Assembly (NCBI RefSeq): GCF_004352915.1
Contig: NZ_SJSY01000069.1
Coordinates: forward strand, 62,001 to 126,000
DNA: 64,000 nucleotides
DNA from: Flavobacterium zhairuonense
GTDB taxonomy: Bacteria > Bacteroidota > Bacteroidia > Flavobacteriales > Flavobacteriaceae
Direction: 5' to 3'
The position numbers and the translations under genes are program-made. The number at the start of each line of letters is the position of its first letter. Position 1 is the stretch's first letter. The notes beneath the pieces were generated by a model. It was not told the origin of the DNA and made no database searches. It saw nothing but the letters and a program-made list of their open reading frames with translations. This document shows, in pieces, positions 24,410-31,923 of this stretch.

Positions 24410-25342
24410 TTATTCATTTCCCCAATTGGACAATTCTTCTTCGGTCCACAATTTAGGAAAAAAGATGCGTCTTTGGTATTTTGGATGCATATATTTTTGC
24501 CAATCGCTTCCTCCTGTCGCTTCTCCGTTGCCTTTTCCACTTTCTAGAATGTATTTTCTTGCGGTATTAAGGTGTTGCATTACCCAGGTAATATTTACGG
24601 TTTTGTCATAATGGCGCATTGCAGTAATTAGATCTGTATTTTGTTGATCTTCAGCAGGGAGCTGTGTGAATTTTTGCCAAATATTTTTCGTTTTAAACGA
24701 TGACATTTGTCTTAAAAACTGCTCTTTGTATTTTTTTTCAAACTCATTCAGCAAGTATGATTTTTCGCCAGTTTGATAATCTTTTCCAGCGGCTTGCCAA
24801 TACAAATGCTCAAAACTGGTTTCCAAATCTGTATTTTCATCAAAATTTGCTTTGTATCTTCTGTCTGTTAAATTGATAACGTCAGTTGATGCAAATTCGA
24901 TCATTCTATATTGCGCACTCTGAAAACCACTTGCCGGCGTAAGCGTGTTTCTAAATTTCATGTATTGATCAACGTCCATTCCGTTTTCCATAATGCTGAA
25001 CGAATTGGTCAACATGTCAAAATAGCGTGTGATTCTTGAAAGTCTTTCGCTAAAAAAATCAACTTGAATGTTTTCGGTTTCCGCGATTTGATCAATTTCC
25101 CACAAGATCATTTTGAAAATCAATTCGTTGACTTGGTGGTACATAATAAATACCATTTCGTCAGGAAGCGTGGTGCGTTGTATTTGTAGGTTTAAAAGCG
25201 CATCGGTTTGAATGTAATCCCAGTATGTGATTGGTTTAGACCAAAGTAATCCTTCTAACTGAACTTCAGTTTTTTGATTTATAGCTTGGAATTTTTGATC
25301 AATTTCGTTTAAAATTGATTCTGAATGATCAGTAAGGTTCAT
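24410..25342 (-). CDS. kynA: Tryptophan 2,3-dioxygenase
   Basis: This cytosolic haem enzyme opens the indole ring of L-tryptophan to N-formylkynurenine. The protein has 310 residues. Family marks are YHQVNELIFKMILWEID (about 68-84, with the substrate-side His), NTLTPASGFQSAQYRMIEF (about 131-149), and near the C-terminus MQHLNTARKYI...GEATGGSDW, the region that carries the proximal His and Thr. Its start overlaps the stop of the DUF3108 gene by one base (TAATG), so the two are translationally linked. Later kynurenine-pathway genes are not in the window. Confidence 0.92.
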   Translation of the reverse strand: MNLTDHSESILNEIDQKFQAINQKTEVQLEGLLWSKPITYWDYIQTDALLNLQIQRTTLPDEMVFIMYHQVNELIFKMILWEIDQIAETENIQVDFFSERLSRITRYFDMLTNSFSIMENGMDVDQYMKFRNTLTPASGFQSAQYRMIEFASTDVINLTDRRYKANFDENTDLETSFEHLYWQAAGKDYQTGEKSYLLNEFEKKYKEQFLRQMSSFKTKNIWQKFTQLPAEDQQNTDLITAMRHYDKTVNITWVMQHLNTARKYILESGKGNGEATGGSDWQKYMHPKYQRRIFFPKLWTEEELSNWGNE

Positions 25343-26112
25343 TATTTTTTTGCTTTAAATGGATTTTTTAATCCTTTATATTCATCAAGATCTGCCTTGA
25401 GTGATCCAACGGCAAGATCTGCTTTAATTCTAATAGGAACTTTGTTGTCGTCGTCTGTAATCCAGAGTGTTAAGCTTTCTTCTTCTTTGAAAACCCTTCC
25501 TTTCTGTACAGATGGTCTAAAAACCATCGTAGAAACGGTGCCAAATTTAGTCGTAATATCTTGACGGCCTATATATTTTAACTTAAATTTTGTGATTTCG
25601 TCATCAAAAAACATGTCAATTGTAATGGCTTCTCCTGATTTTAATTTATCAATATTCGGATGATTTCTTAAGTAGTAAAATGAAGAAACTATATCTTGTA
25701 CATTATCAGTAGTTATGATGGTTTTTTCAGATTTTCTTTTGTAATCTTTCACCAAAACTCTGTTTTCTGACTGGTTAAAAAAACCTTCTTGATTTTTGGT
25801 ATAACCACCTTCGTCAATTTTCCTCACATAACGATACGGACTTCCGGTTTCTCTATCAAAATAACTTTCGTATAAATCTTCGACTTTAAAGAAAAATTTT
25901 GACATTCCGGTTGTGTAACCTTTACCCACCGCATGAAATACTTTTTTATTGTTAATTGTTGCGTCTTTAATTTCGAGTGTGGCGTATCCGGCGTTTATGA
26001 TTCCGTAGTGAATTCTAAATTTAAAGAACTCTCCAGTGTCGAAAGCGTCTTCTTTTTGTGAGTCAAAACTAAAGGCTGTGAGGATGAATATAGTGAGGAT
26101 GAATTTTTTCAT
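25342..26112 (-). CDS. DUF3108 exported protein
   Basis: The protein has 256 residues with a short signal peptide (MKKFILTIFILTAFSFDSQ). A beta-rich DUF3108 domain spans about 27-240 (GEFFKFRIHYGIINAGYATLEIK, GYTTGMSKFFFKVEDLYESYFD, FPS-type segment TMVFRPSVQKGRVFKEEESLTLWITDDDNKVPIRI). Members are periplasmic proteins of unknown role, often near LPS or secretion genes. It is the first gene of a unit that runs through kynA, the M23 peptidase, a hypothetical protein and the acyltransferase. Its promoter is at 26159-26189. Confidence 0.88.
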   Translation of the reverse strand: MKKFILTIFILTAFSFDSQKEDAFDTGEFFKFRIHYGIINAGYATLEIKDATINNKKVFHAVGKGYTTGMSKFFFKVEDLYESYFDRETGSPYRYVRKIDEGGYTKNQEGFFNQSENRVLVKDYKRKSEKTIITTDNVQDIVSSFYYLRNHPNIDKLKSGEAITIDMFFDDEITKFKLKYIGRQDITTKFGTVSTMVFRPSVQKGRVFKEEESLTLWITDDDNKVPIRIKADLAVGSLKADLDEYKGLKNPFKAKK

Positions 26113-26158
26113 AGTGCTGTTTTACAAATATTTATGAGGATAATTGCAAATTCTATTC

Positions 26159-26189
26159 CAAATGTACCAAAACAAAAAAACTCAGTCAA
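26159..26189 (-). promoter_or_regulatory. Promoter of the DUF3108-kynA unit
   Basis: On the minus strand TTG (26189-26187) is followed after 20 bases by TACATTTG (26166-26159). It sits over the terminator hairpin of the candidate small RNA, so small-RNA transcription could interfere with it. Confidence 0.6.
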
Positions 26190-26284
26190 GGAATGACTGA
26201 GTTTTTATGCTATTAACTAACCAAAAAACTATAAATTATGAAATTTATATCAATCCAAAAGGAAACCACCCCTTTTGTTTTGCG
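26170..26284 (-). ncRNA. Candidate small RNA
   Basis: On the minus strand a -7 box TATCTTTG (26296-26289) is followed by about 115 bases with no good reading frame. These include the short hairpin CAAAAGG...CCTTTTG and end in a classical terminator (AAAACTCAGTCA / TGACTGAGTTTT then T7, 26205-26177). The layout is that of a free-standing small RNA. It ends before the DUF3108 promoter, so it is not simply that gene's leader. It should be compared with Rfam's Flavo-1 family; I cannot do so here. Confidence 0.5.
26177..26205. terminator. Terminator hairpin (ACTCAGTCA stem)
   Basis: A perfect 12-bp stem with loop AGGAA and A/T runs on both sides. It ends the candidate small RNA, and may also stop hppD read-through on the same strand. 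Confidence 0.85.
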
Positions 26285-26288
26285 AGTG

Positions 26289-26296
26289 CAAAGATA
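26289..26296 (-). promoter_or_regulatory. Candidate -7 box of the small RNA (TATCTTTG)
   Basis: A clean TAnnTTTG match on the minus strand. The -33 element is not obvious at 19-21 bases. Confidence 0.45.
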
Positions 26297-26405
26297 GATA
26301 GAAAGTTCAAAAAAGAAATAGAAAAAGGCAAGTTTAACATAACATTTGCATAAAAATCAACGTTTTACAGAGAATTTTTCTGCATAATGTAAAAATTCAG
26401 CGTTT

Positions 26406-27566
26406 TTATAATGTACCTCTCAATTCTTGCTCTCTTTCAATCGACTCAAAAAGGGCTTTAAAGTTCCCTGCACCGAATCCTTTTGCGCCCATTCTTTGGA
26501 TAATTTCGAAGAAAAGGGTAGGTCTGTCTTGAACTGGCTTGGTAAATATTTGTAATAGATAACCATCTTCATCAGCATCTACCATGATGGCTAACTTTTC
26601 AATTTCATTAATGTCTTCTTTCATCATATCCATATGAACGCCCAATCTTTCAGGAATTGCTTCATAATAAGTGTGAGGAGGAGACGATAAAAATTCAACA
26701 CCACGAGCTCTCAGTTGTGATACTGTTTTGATAATATCATCGGTTGCAATTGCAATATGTTGAATTCCAGGTCCGCCATAGAAATCTAAATATTCTTCAA
26801 TTTGAGATTTTTTCTTTCCTTCTGCTGGTTCATTGATTGGGAATTTGATTCTTCCGTTTCCGTTTGACATTACTTTACTCATCAATGCAGAGTATTCTGT
26901 AGTAATTTGTTTGTCATCGAAAGATAAAAAGTTCACGAATCCCATAACGTCTTCGTAGAATTTTACCCAAGTATTCATTTCGTTCCACCCTACATTTCCA
27001 ACCATGTGATCGATATATTTTAATCCGGTTGGTTCTGGATTATAATCTGATTTCCATTCTTTGTAACCCGGCAAGAAAATTCCGTTGTAGTTTTTTCTTT
27101 CTACAAAAATGTGAACAGTTTCTCCATAAGTATAAATTCCCGAACGAATCACTTGTCCAAATTCATCTTCTTCAACAGTTGGTTCCATGAAAGAACGTGC
27201 GCCACGTTTCATTGTTTCTTCGTAAGATTTTGTAGCATCTTCAACCCAAAGCGCTGCCACTTTTACTCCGTCTCCATGTTTTTTCAAATGTTCGTTGATT
27301 GGAGAATCTGCTGTTAAAGGCGTTGTCAAAACAATTCTGATTTTGTCCTGTTTTAAAACATACGATGCTCTGTCTTTTACTCCAGTTTCTAATCCGGCAT
27401 AAGCCAATGACTGATATCCGAAAGCTGTTTTATAATAATGTGCAGACTGTTTTGCATTTCCAACATAGAATTCTACATAATCTGTTCCTAATAATGGAAG
27501 GAAATCTTGTGCTCCTTCAAATATTTTTTCTAATCCGTATTCTACTGATTTAACTTCTTTACTCAT
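26406..27566 (-). CDS. hppD: 4-hydroxyphenylpyruvate dioxygenase
   Basis: This Fe(II) enzyme of tyrosine breakdown makes homogentisate from 4-hydroxyphenylpyruvate. The protein has 386 residues. Two VOC folds are present, the second catalytic. Iron ligands are His in YIDHMVGNVG (about 184), His in GIQHIAIATDD (about 265), and Glu in LFFEIIQRMGAKGFGAGNFKALFESIE (about 354). The C-terminal helix block is complete. The order on this strand is hmgA, a four-helix-bundle gene, then hppD, so consecutive enzymes of one pathway are split by a small unrelated gene. Confidence 0.96.
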   Translation of the reverse strand: MSKEVKSVEYGLEKIFEGAQDFLPLLGTDYVEFYVGNAKQSAHYYKTAFGYQSLAYAGLETGVKDRASYVLKQDKIRIVLTTPLTADSPINEHLKKHGDGVKVAALWVEDATKSYEETMKRGARSFMEPTVEEDEFGQVIRSGIYTYGETVHIFVERKNYNGIFLPGYKEWKSDYNPEPTGLKYIDHMVGNVGWNEMNTWVKFYEDVMGFVNFLSFDDKQITTEYSALMSKVMSNGNGRIKFPINEPAEGKKKSQIEEYLDFYGGPGIQHIAIATDDIIKTVSQLRARGVEFLSSPPHTYYEAIPERLGVHMDMMKEDINEIEKLAIMVDADEDGYLLQIFTKPVQDRPTLFFEIIQRMGAKGFGAGNFKALFESIEREQELRGTL

Positions 27567-27659
27567 GATGTTTTTAATTAGAAAATGAGTTAATTAGAAA
27601 ATTAGATAATGCGCATTCCGATAAAAATTATCACATTGGCACATTGACAAATTATCTAA
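27567..27659. repeat. Spacer with ATTAGATAAT/ACATTGGC words (left of the S23-like gene)
   Basis: Words such as AATTAGAAAATTAGATAATG and CACATTGGCACATTGACAAATT fill this spacer. The same words recur on the other side of the four-helix-bundle gene (28020-28157) and before hmgA (29316-29400). Confidence 0.65.
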
Positions 27660-28019
27660 TTATTTCCTCTTTGATGTTGATATTATTTTATTTAAAATTT
27701 TTAAAATTTCTGATAATTCATTTAATAAATATTTGCAATCTGGATAGTCTTTGTGTGCGTCACATAAAAACAACCAATATTCCGATTCATCTGCTTCTTT
27801 GATTGCAATTTTTAATTTATGAATAAAATCTGCTTTGCTTTCTGCGTTTTGTGACTCTTTTGAATTTGCTCCAATTGATGTTCCGCTTTTTAATAACTGA
27901 TTTGCAATTACGAATTTCTTTTGATCCTGAAGTTCGGTTGTGTAGTCAATTATATTTAAGGCAAAATTGAATGTTTTTATTAAAAGAGCGTTGTCTTTAT
28001 ATTTCTCGTTGAAAGTCAT
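27660..28019 (-). CDS. Four helix bundle protein (S23 / 23S-rRNA IVS-type)
   Basis: The protein has 119 residues, all helical. The family signature runs QLLKSGTSIGANSKESQNAE (46-65), then KADFIHKLKIAIKEADESEYWLFL (about 67-90). Homologues occur inside 23S rRNA intervening sequences and as free genes, and relatives form pentameric barrels that bind nucleic acid (Avd in retroelements). Here it is free-standing between hmgA and hppD, and both flanks carry the same repeat words. No reverse transcriptase or rRNA is near. Its role is unknown; it looks like an inserted passenger. Confidence 0.88.
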   Translation of the reverse strand: MTFNEKYKDNALLIKTFNFALNIIDYTTELQDQKKFVIANQLLKSGTSIGANSKESQNAESKADFIHKLKIAIKEADESEYWLFLCDAHKDYPDCKYLLNELSEILKILNKIISTSKRK

Positions 28020-28157
28020 TTGTTTAATGTGATAATTAGAAAATTTGATAATTTGATAATGAGATAATTAATTTTGTAGGTTTAAAATTACAATTAAATT
28101 ATTTGATTTTCTCATTTTCTAATTGCCGCATTCTCTAATTGGCACATTATCTAATTA
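28020..28157. repeat. Spacer with ATTAGATAAT/GGCACATT words (right of the S23-like gene)
   Basis: The end of this spacer, AATTGGCACATTATCTAATTA, resembles the one at 27631-27660. The rest repeats GATAATTTGATAATGAGATAATTA and its inverse. No gene is seen. Confidence 0.65.
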
Positions 28158-29315
28158 CTACTCCGTCCAAGATTTATAGTACTGTCCATCATCAAGACCC
28201 ATAGCTTCTTCCGTAACCATAAGTGGTCTAAAAGTATCAACCATAACAGCTAATTCTTGGGTTTCTTTGTGACCAATACTGCGCTCCATTGCGCCTGGCG
28301 CTGGTCCGTGCGGAATTCCTTTTGGGTGTAAAGTAATATGACCTTGCTCGATATTATTACGGCTCATAAAATCGCCATCAACATAATATAATACTTCGTC
28401 AGAATCTATATTGCTGTGGTTGTATGGCGCTGGAATTGCTTTGGGATGATAATCGTAAAGTCTTGGGCAGAATGAACAAACGACAAAAGTGGCCGTTTCA
28501 AAAGTTTGGTGTACCGGAGGCGGTTGGTGAACACGTCCCGTTATAGGTTCGAAATTGTGAATTGAAAATCCATATGGGAAATTATAACCGTCCCAACCCA
28601 CAACGTCAAAAGGATGTGTCGCATAAACCACTTCGTGCATCATGCCTTCTTTTTTGATTTTAATTAAAAAATCACCTTTTTCGTCGTGTGTTTCCAATTC
28701 GTTTGGCAAAATAAAATCACGCTCGCAAAATGGAGAATGTTCTAAATGCTGACCGGATTGATTTTTGTATCGTTTTGGAGTATAAAATGGCGAATAAGAT
28801 TCTACATAAAATAATCGGTTATCTTCGGTTTCAAAATCAATTTGATAAATGATGCCACGCGGAATAATCAAATAATCGCCATATTCAAATGGGATATTTC
28901 CCAACATAGTTCTTAATTTTCCTTTTCCTTTATGGATGAAAAGCATTTCATCGGCATCGGCATTTTTGTAGAAATAATTTCGAAGCGATTTTTTCGGCGC
29001 GGCCAAGCCAATAATGCAGTCTTTGTTGACTAACATAGCTTTTCGGCTGTCTAAAAAGTCGTTTTCAGGTTTTAATTCAAAACCTTTAAAAAGTAATGAT
29101 TTTATATTTTTTCCGATTGCGATTTTTGGCTCAACCGAATAAGAGTTTAAAATTTCTTTAACCTGAGTTGGTCTGTGAACATGATAAGATAATGACGAAT
29201 GTCCGTGAAAACCTTCGGTTCCAAATAATTGTTCGTAGTAAAAACCGCCGTTTGGTTTTTCGAATTGGGTGTGTCTCTTTTGAGGAAAATCTCCGAGTTT
29301 GTGATATAATGGCAT
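28158..29315 (-). CDS. hmgA: Homogentisate 1,2-dioxygenase
   Basis: This Fe(II) enzyme opens the homogentisate ring to maleylacetoacetate, the step after HppD. The protein has 385 residues, shorter than the ~430-450 of animal and proteobacterial enzymes. The cupin-like C-terminal half carries the likely iron ligands in APYNHSNIDSDEVLYYVDGD (His, Glu; about 295-314) and HPKGIPHGP (His; about 330). The start region FGTEGFHGHSSLSYH is typical of the bacterial form. With hppD it gives tyrosine degradation to central metabolism; the fumarylacetoacetase is not in the window. Confidence 0.93.
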   Translation of the reverse strand: MPLYHKLGDFPQKRHTQFEKPNGGFYYEQLFGTEGFHGHSSLSYHVHRPTQVKEILNSYSVEPKIAIGKNIKSLLFKGFELKPENDFLDSRKAMLVNKDCIIGLAAPKKSLRNYFYKNADADEMLFIHKGKGKLRTMLGNIPFEYGDYLIIPRGIIYQIDFETEDNRLFYVESYSPFYTPKRYKNQSGQHLEHSPFCERDFILPNELETHDEKGDFLIKIKKEGMMHEVVYATHPFDVVGWDGYNFPYGFSIHNFEPITGRVHQPPPVHQTFETATFVVCSFCPRLYDYHPKAIPAPYNHSNIDSDEVLYYVDGDFMSRNNIEQGHITLHPKGIPHGPAPGAMERSIGHKETQELAVMVDTFRPLMVTEEAMGLDDGQYYKSWTE

Positions 29316-29631
29316 GGCCTTTTCAATTAGATAATTTGTAAATTAGATAATTAGAAAATGTGAATTGCAGAGTTAACAATTAGTTCAATCTTTTAATTGA
29401 CTAATTATTTCAATTCGATAGAGCCATTATTCAGGATTTCTCTTGATTAGGAATTGAAGATACTCTAATAAACCTGTCCAATTTGTTTTCATTATAACAA
29501 ATGTCGTAATTTTTGCCGAGTAAAATTATAAATTATATTATTTATAACACTAATTATTTTAATTTTTTTGATATAAATTTTTGATAGCAAAAAAATACCG
29601 CTATTTTATTGAGGAATTCTTTGCTGAAATG
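29316..29631. other. Spacer between hmgA and the patatin gene
   Basis: These 316 bases contain no gene. Bases 29320-29400 carry the words TTAGATAATTTGTAAATTAG and AATTGACTAATTA shared with the spacers around the S23-like gene. The rest is A/T-rich without a clear terminator. Confidence 0.5.
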
Positions 29632-31914
29632 CTAAAATAAAAATCCTATACTAAACCAAGTAAAGCTTTTTGACATTTCTGGAGACCATGATTGTTTGAT
29701 TTCTATAGGGCCAATGATGGTTTCTAATCCATAACCTAAAGCATAACCTGTATATTTTGGCATTGAAATCCAGTCTACTGTTTTGAAAATATCATCGCCT
29801 AGATTGGCAAAGTTCGCAGAAAAGTTAACGTGGTTTTTCTTGAAAAGCTCATAATCCAGCGTAATATCAGTTTTTATATAACTGTTGCCTGAAATACTTA
29901 GAAAGTCGTAACCGTAGAAATAATTGAAGTTGTTGATTTTACTGTAGCCATAACCTCCCAAAATATAATCGAAAAAGGGTACGCTGTCGCTTCCTATATT
30001 AAATCCGGCATCAGCACCAATTTTAAAAGTTGCTCGTCTAAATAATGTTTTAGCAAATGCAATTTCGGCCTTAGCCATCGAAAACGGCTTAAAAGCATTA
30101 GTATAATCAGATGATGCTAAATAAGTTTGCACATCACCGGAGAAATATAATCCTGAACGCGGAAAGGTTTTCTTGTCTAAGGAATCATATTTCAAATACC
30201 CAAAAACACTGAAGTAATTGCTTTTGTCTATTACATTGCCTTCGTTTGCAAGTGTTGGCGTATTGATTTTTAAATATTTATATTCTAAACCTCCGCCCAT
30301 AAGGAATTTTTGGACAAAGATGGTTTGAAAATAAGCTTGATTGCTAAGGTCAAAAAAATCAACATTAATAAGATTGACATCAGGATTTGATTGTTCAAGT
30401 TTGCTAATGCTTGTCGTTACATTTCGATTAAACTGATTTAGTCTTGAACGGAAACCAAAGCTGATATTGAATCCGTTTTCGATATAATAATTAAAATCAT
30501 ATCTGAAATTATCTCCTAAAATAATATCTAAGGAGGTAACGTCATTTTTCATGAAGGTCTTTTTGTGCGTTAAGTTTAATAAGATTGCACTTTTATAAAG
30601 TCCATCGTAATGAAGTCCGAGTTTTAAGTAAGTCTGCGTTGGGTTTTCTTTCAGCACTAGATCTAAATTATCTTTGTTTTCATCTCCTGGTTGTAGGCAA
30701 TATGAAATTGTGCTAAAGTTTTGGGTTGCATCCAAATTATTTATTCCGGTTTTTAAATCATCATATGTAATGGTGCTTTCCGGTTTGAAACGCAATTTTC
30801 CGTTAATATATTCCTTCGTATAATTGTCTAATTTATCGACATTGATTTTTTGAATTTCTAAAGTATCGGAGCTGACTTCTAGTCTTGGTTTTTTATAAAA
30901 AGTTTCTTCGGTTACTAATGTTTTGATTTTTTCATAAACTGCAAAAGTTGCTTCTTCGCCTTTTCGGATAATTTCTTCGCCTCGATCAAATGAAATTACG
31001 CCAAAATCACGAATATCTGGTTTGATGTAAATATCAGTTTCCTTTCTTTTGCTTTTCATTTTCTCAATTGACTGCAGATTTGTGATCTGAACCAAAATTC
31101 TAGTTGCATTTTTCAGGCCTTTTCTGTTCTGTAAATCATCCTGTACATCAACTCCAATGATAATGTCGGCACCTAGATTACGGACTTCTTGAATTGGATA
31201 ATTGTTTACAACGCCACCATCAACAAGCAGTTTTCCATCAATTTCAACAGGTGTGAATAAAGAAGGAAATGCGGCGCTGGCCATCATTGCTTGTACTAAA
31301 TTTCCTTTATTGAGCAACACCTCTTCACCGGTTTCGATATTTGTTGCGATACACAAAAATGGAGTAGGCAAATTATTAAAGTCTCGAACATGACGTATAT
31401 TTCTAGTCAAACTGCTTAAAAGGTTGTAATTGTACATTCCTTTTGAAAGCGCTTCAGGAATTCCGATTCTGAAATTACTGAAAGGCAATGTAATAGCGTA
31501 TAATTCGTCATTTTTTTTACCATAAAAGTTTTTTGATGAACGCGGAATATAATCGTTTATCAATTCATCAAAATTGGTTTTTTTAAAAATAGAATCAATT
31601 TGCGTAGCGTTATAACCAGTAGCATAAAGCCCGCCAATTACAGCTCCCATACTAGTTCCTCCAATATAATCGATTTTAATTCCAGCTTCTTCTAAAACTT
31701 TTAAAACGCCAATATGTGCAAAACCTTTTGCGCCGCCACCACTTAAAACCAAACCAATTTTTGGTCTTTTCAGACTGTCTTGTTTTAGGTCCTGTGAAAG
31801 AGTTTTTTCAGGAAGAAGAAGTAAGGCAAAAAGTACGACAACCGTGTTCCAGATAAATTTGGAAAGAAATCCTTTTGACCGAACATTTGAAATGAACACT
31901 TTTTTAAAGTACAT
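29632..31914 (-). CDS. Patatin-like phospholipase fused to a BamA-type outer-membrane barrel
   Basis: The protein has 760 residues. Order: N-terminal signal/anchor (about 20-41), patatin domain (about 50-265) with GGGAKGFAHIGVL (oxyanion motif), GGTSMGAVIGG (Ser nucleophile, GxSxG) and DGGVVNNYP (Asp of the dyad), one POTRA-like segment (about 350-420), then a 16-strand-type barrel ending in WFSIGFLF. This is the type Vd autotransporter (PlpD-like) layout, which suggests a surface or secreted lipase. It follows uvrC by nine bases on the same strand. Confidence 0.9.
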   Translation of the reverse strand: MYFKKVFISNVRSKGFLSKFIWNTVVVLFALLLLPEKTLSQDLKQDSLKRPKIGLVLSGGGAKGFAHIGVLKVLEEAGIKIDYIGGTSMGAVIGGLYATGYNATQIDSIFKKTNFDELINDYIPRSSKNFYGKKNDELYAITLPFSNFRIGIPEALSKGMYNYNLLSSLTRNIRHVRDFNNLPTPFLCIATNIETGEEVLLNKGNLVQAMMASAAFPSLFTPVEIDGKLLVDGGVVNNYPIQEVRNLGADIIIGVDVQDDLQNRKGLKNATRILVQITNLQSIEKMKSKRKETDIYIKPDIRDFGVISFDRGEEIIRKGEEATFAVYEKIKTLVTEETFYKKPRLEVSSDTLEIQKINVDKLDNYTKEYINGKLRFKPESTITYDDLKTGINNLDATQNFSTISYCLQPGDENKDNLDLVLKENPTQTYLKLGLHYDGLYKSAILLNLTHKKTFMKNDVTSLDIILGDNFRYDFNYYIENGFNISFGFRSRLNQFNRNVTTSISKLEQSNPDVNLINVDFFDLSNQAYFQTIFVQKFLMGGGLEYKYLKINTPTLANEGNVIDKSNYFSVFGYLKYDSLDKKTFPRSGLYFSGDVQTYLASSDYTNAFKPFSMAKAEIAFAKTLFRRATFKIGADAGFNIGSDSVPFFDYILGGYGYSKINNFNYFYGYDFLSISGNSYIKTDITLDYELFKKNHVNFSANFANLGDDIFKTVDWISMPKYTGYALGYGLETIIGPIEIKQSWSPEMSKSFTWFSIGFLF

Positions 31915-31923
31915 AAAAAACAG

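Noticed and set aside
26238..26297. A 19-codon plus-strand frame (MKFISIQKETTPFVLRVQR)
   Set aside because: It lies on the opposite strand of the candidate small RNA and overlaps its promoter; too short and unsupported.
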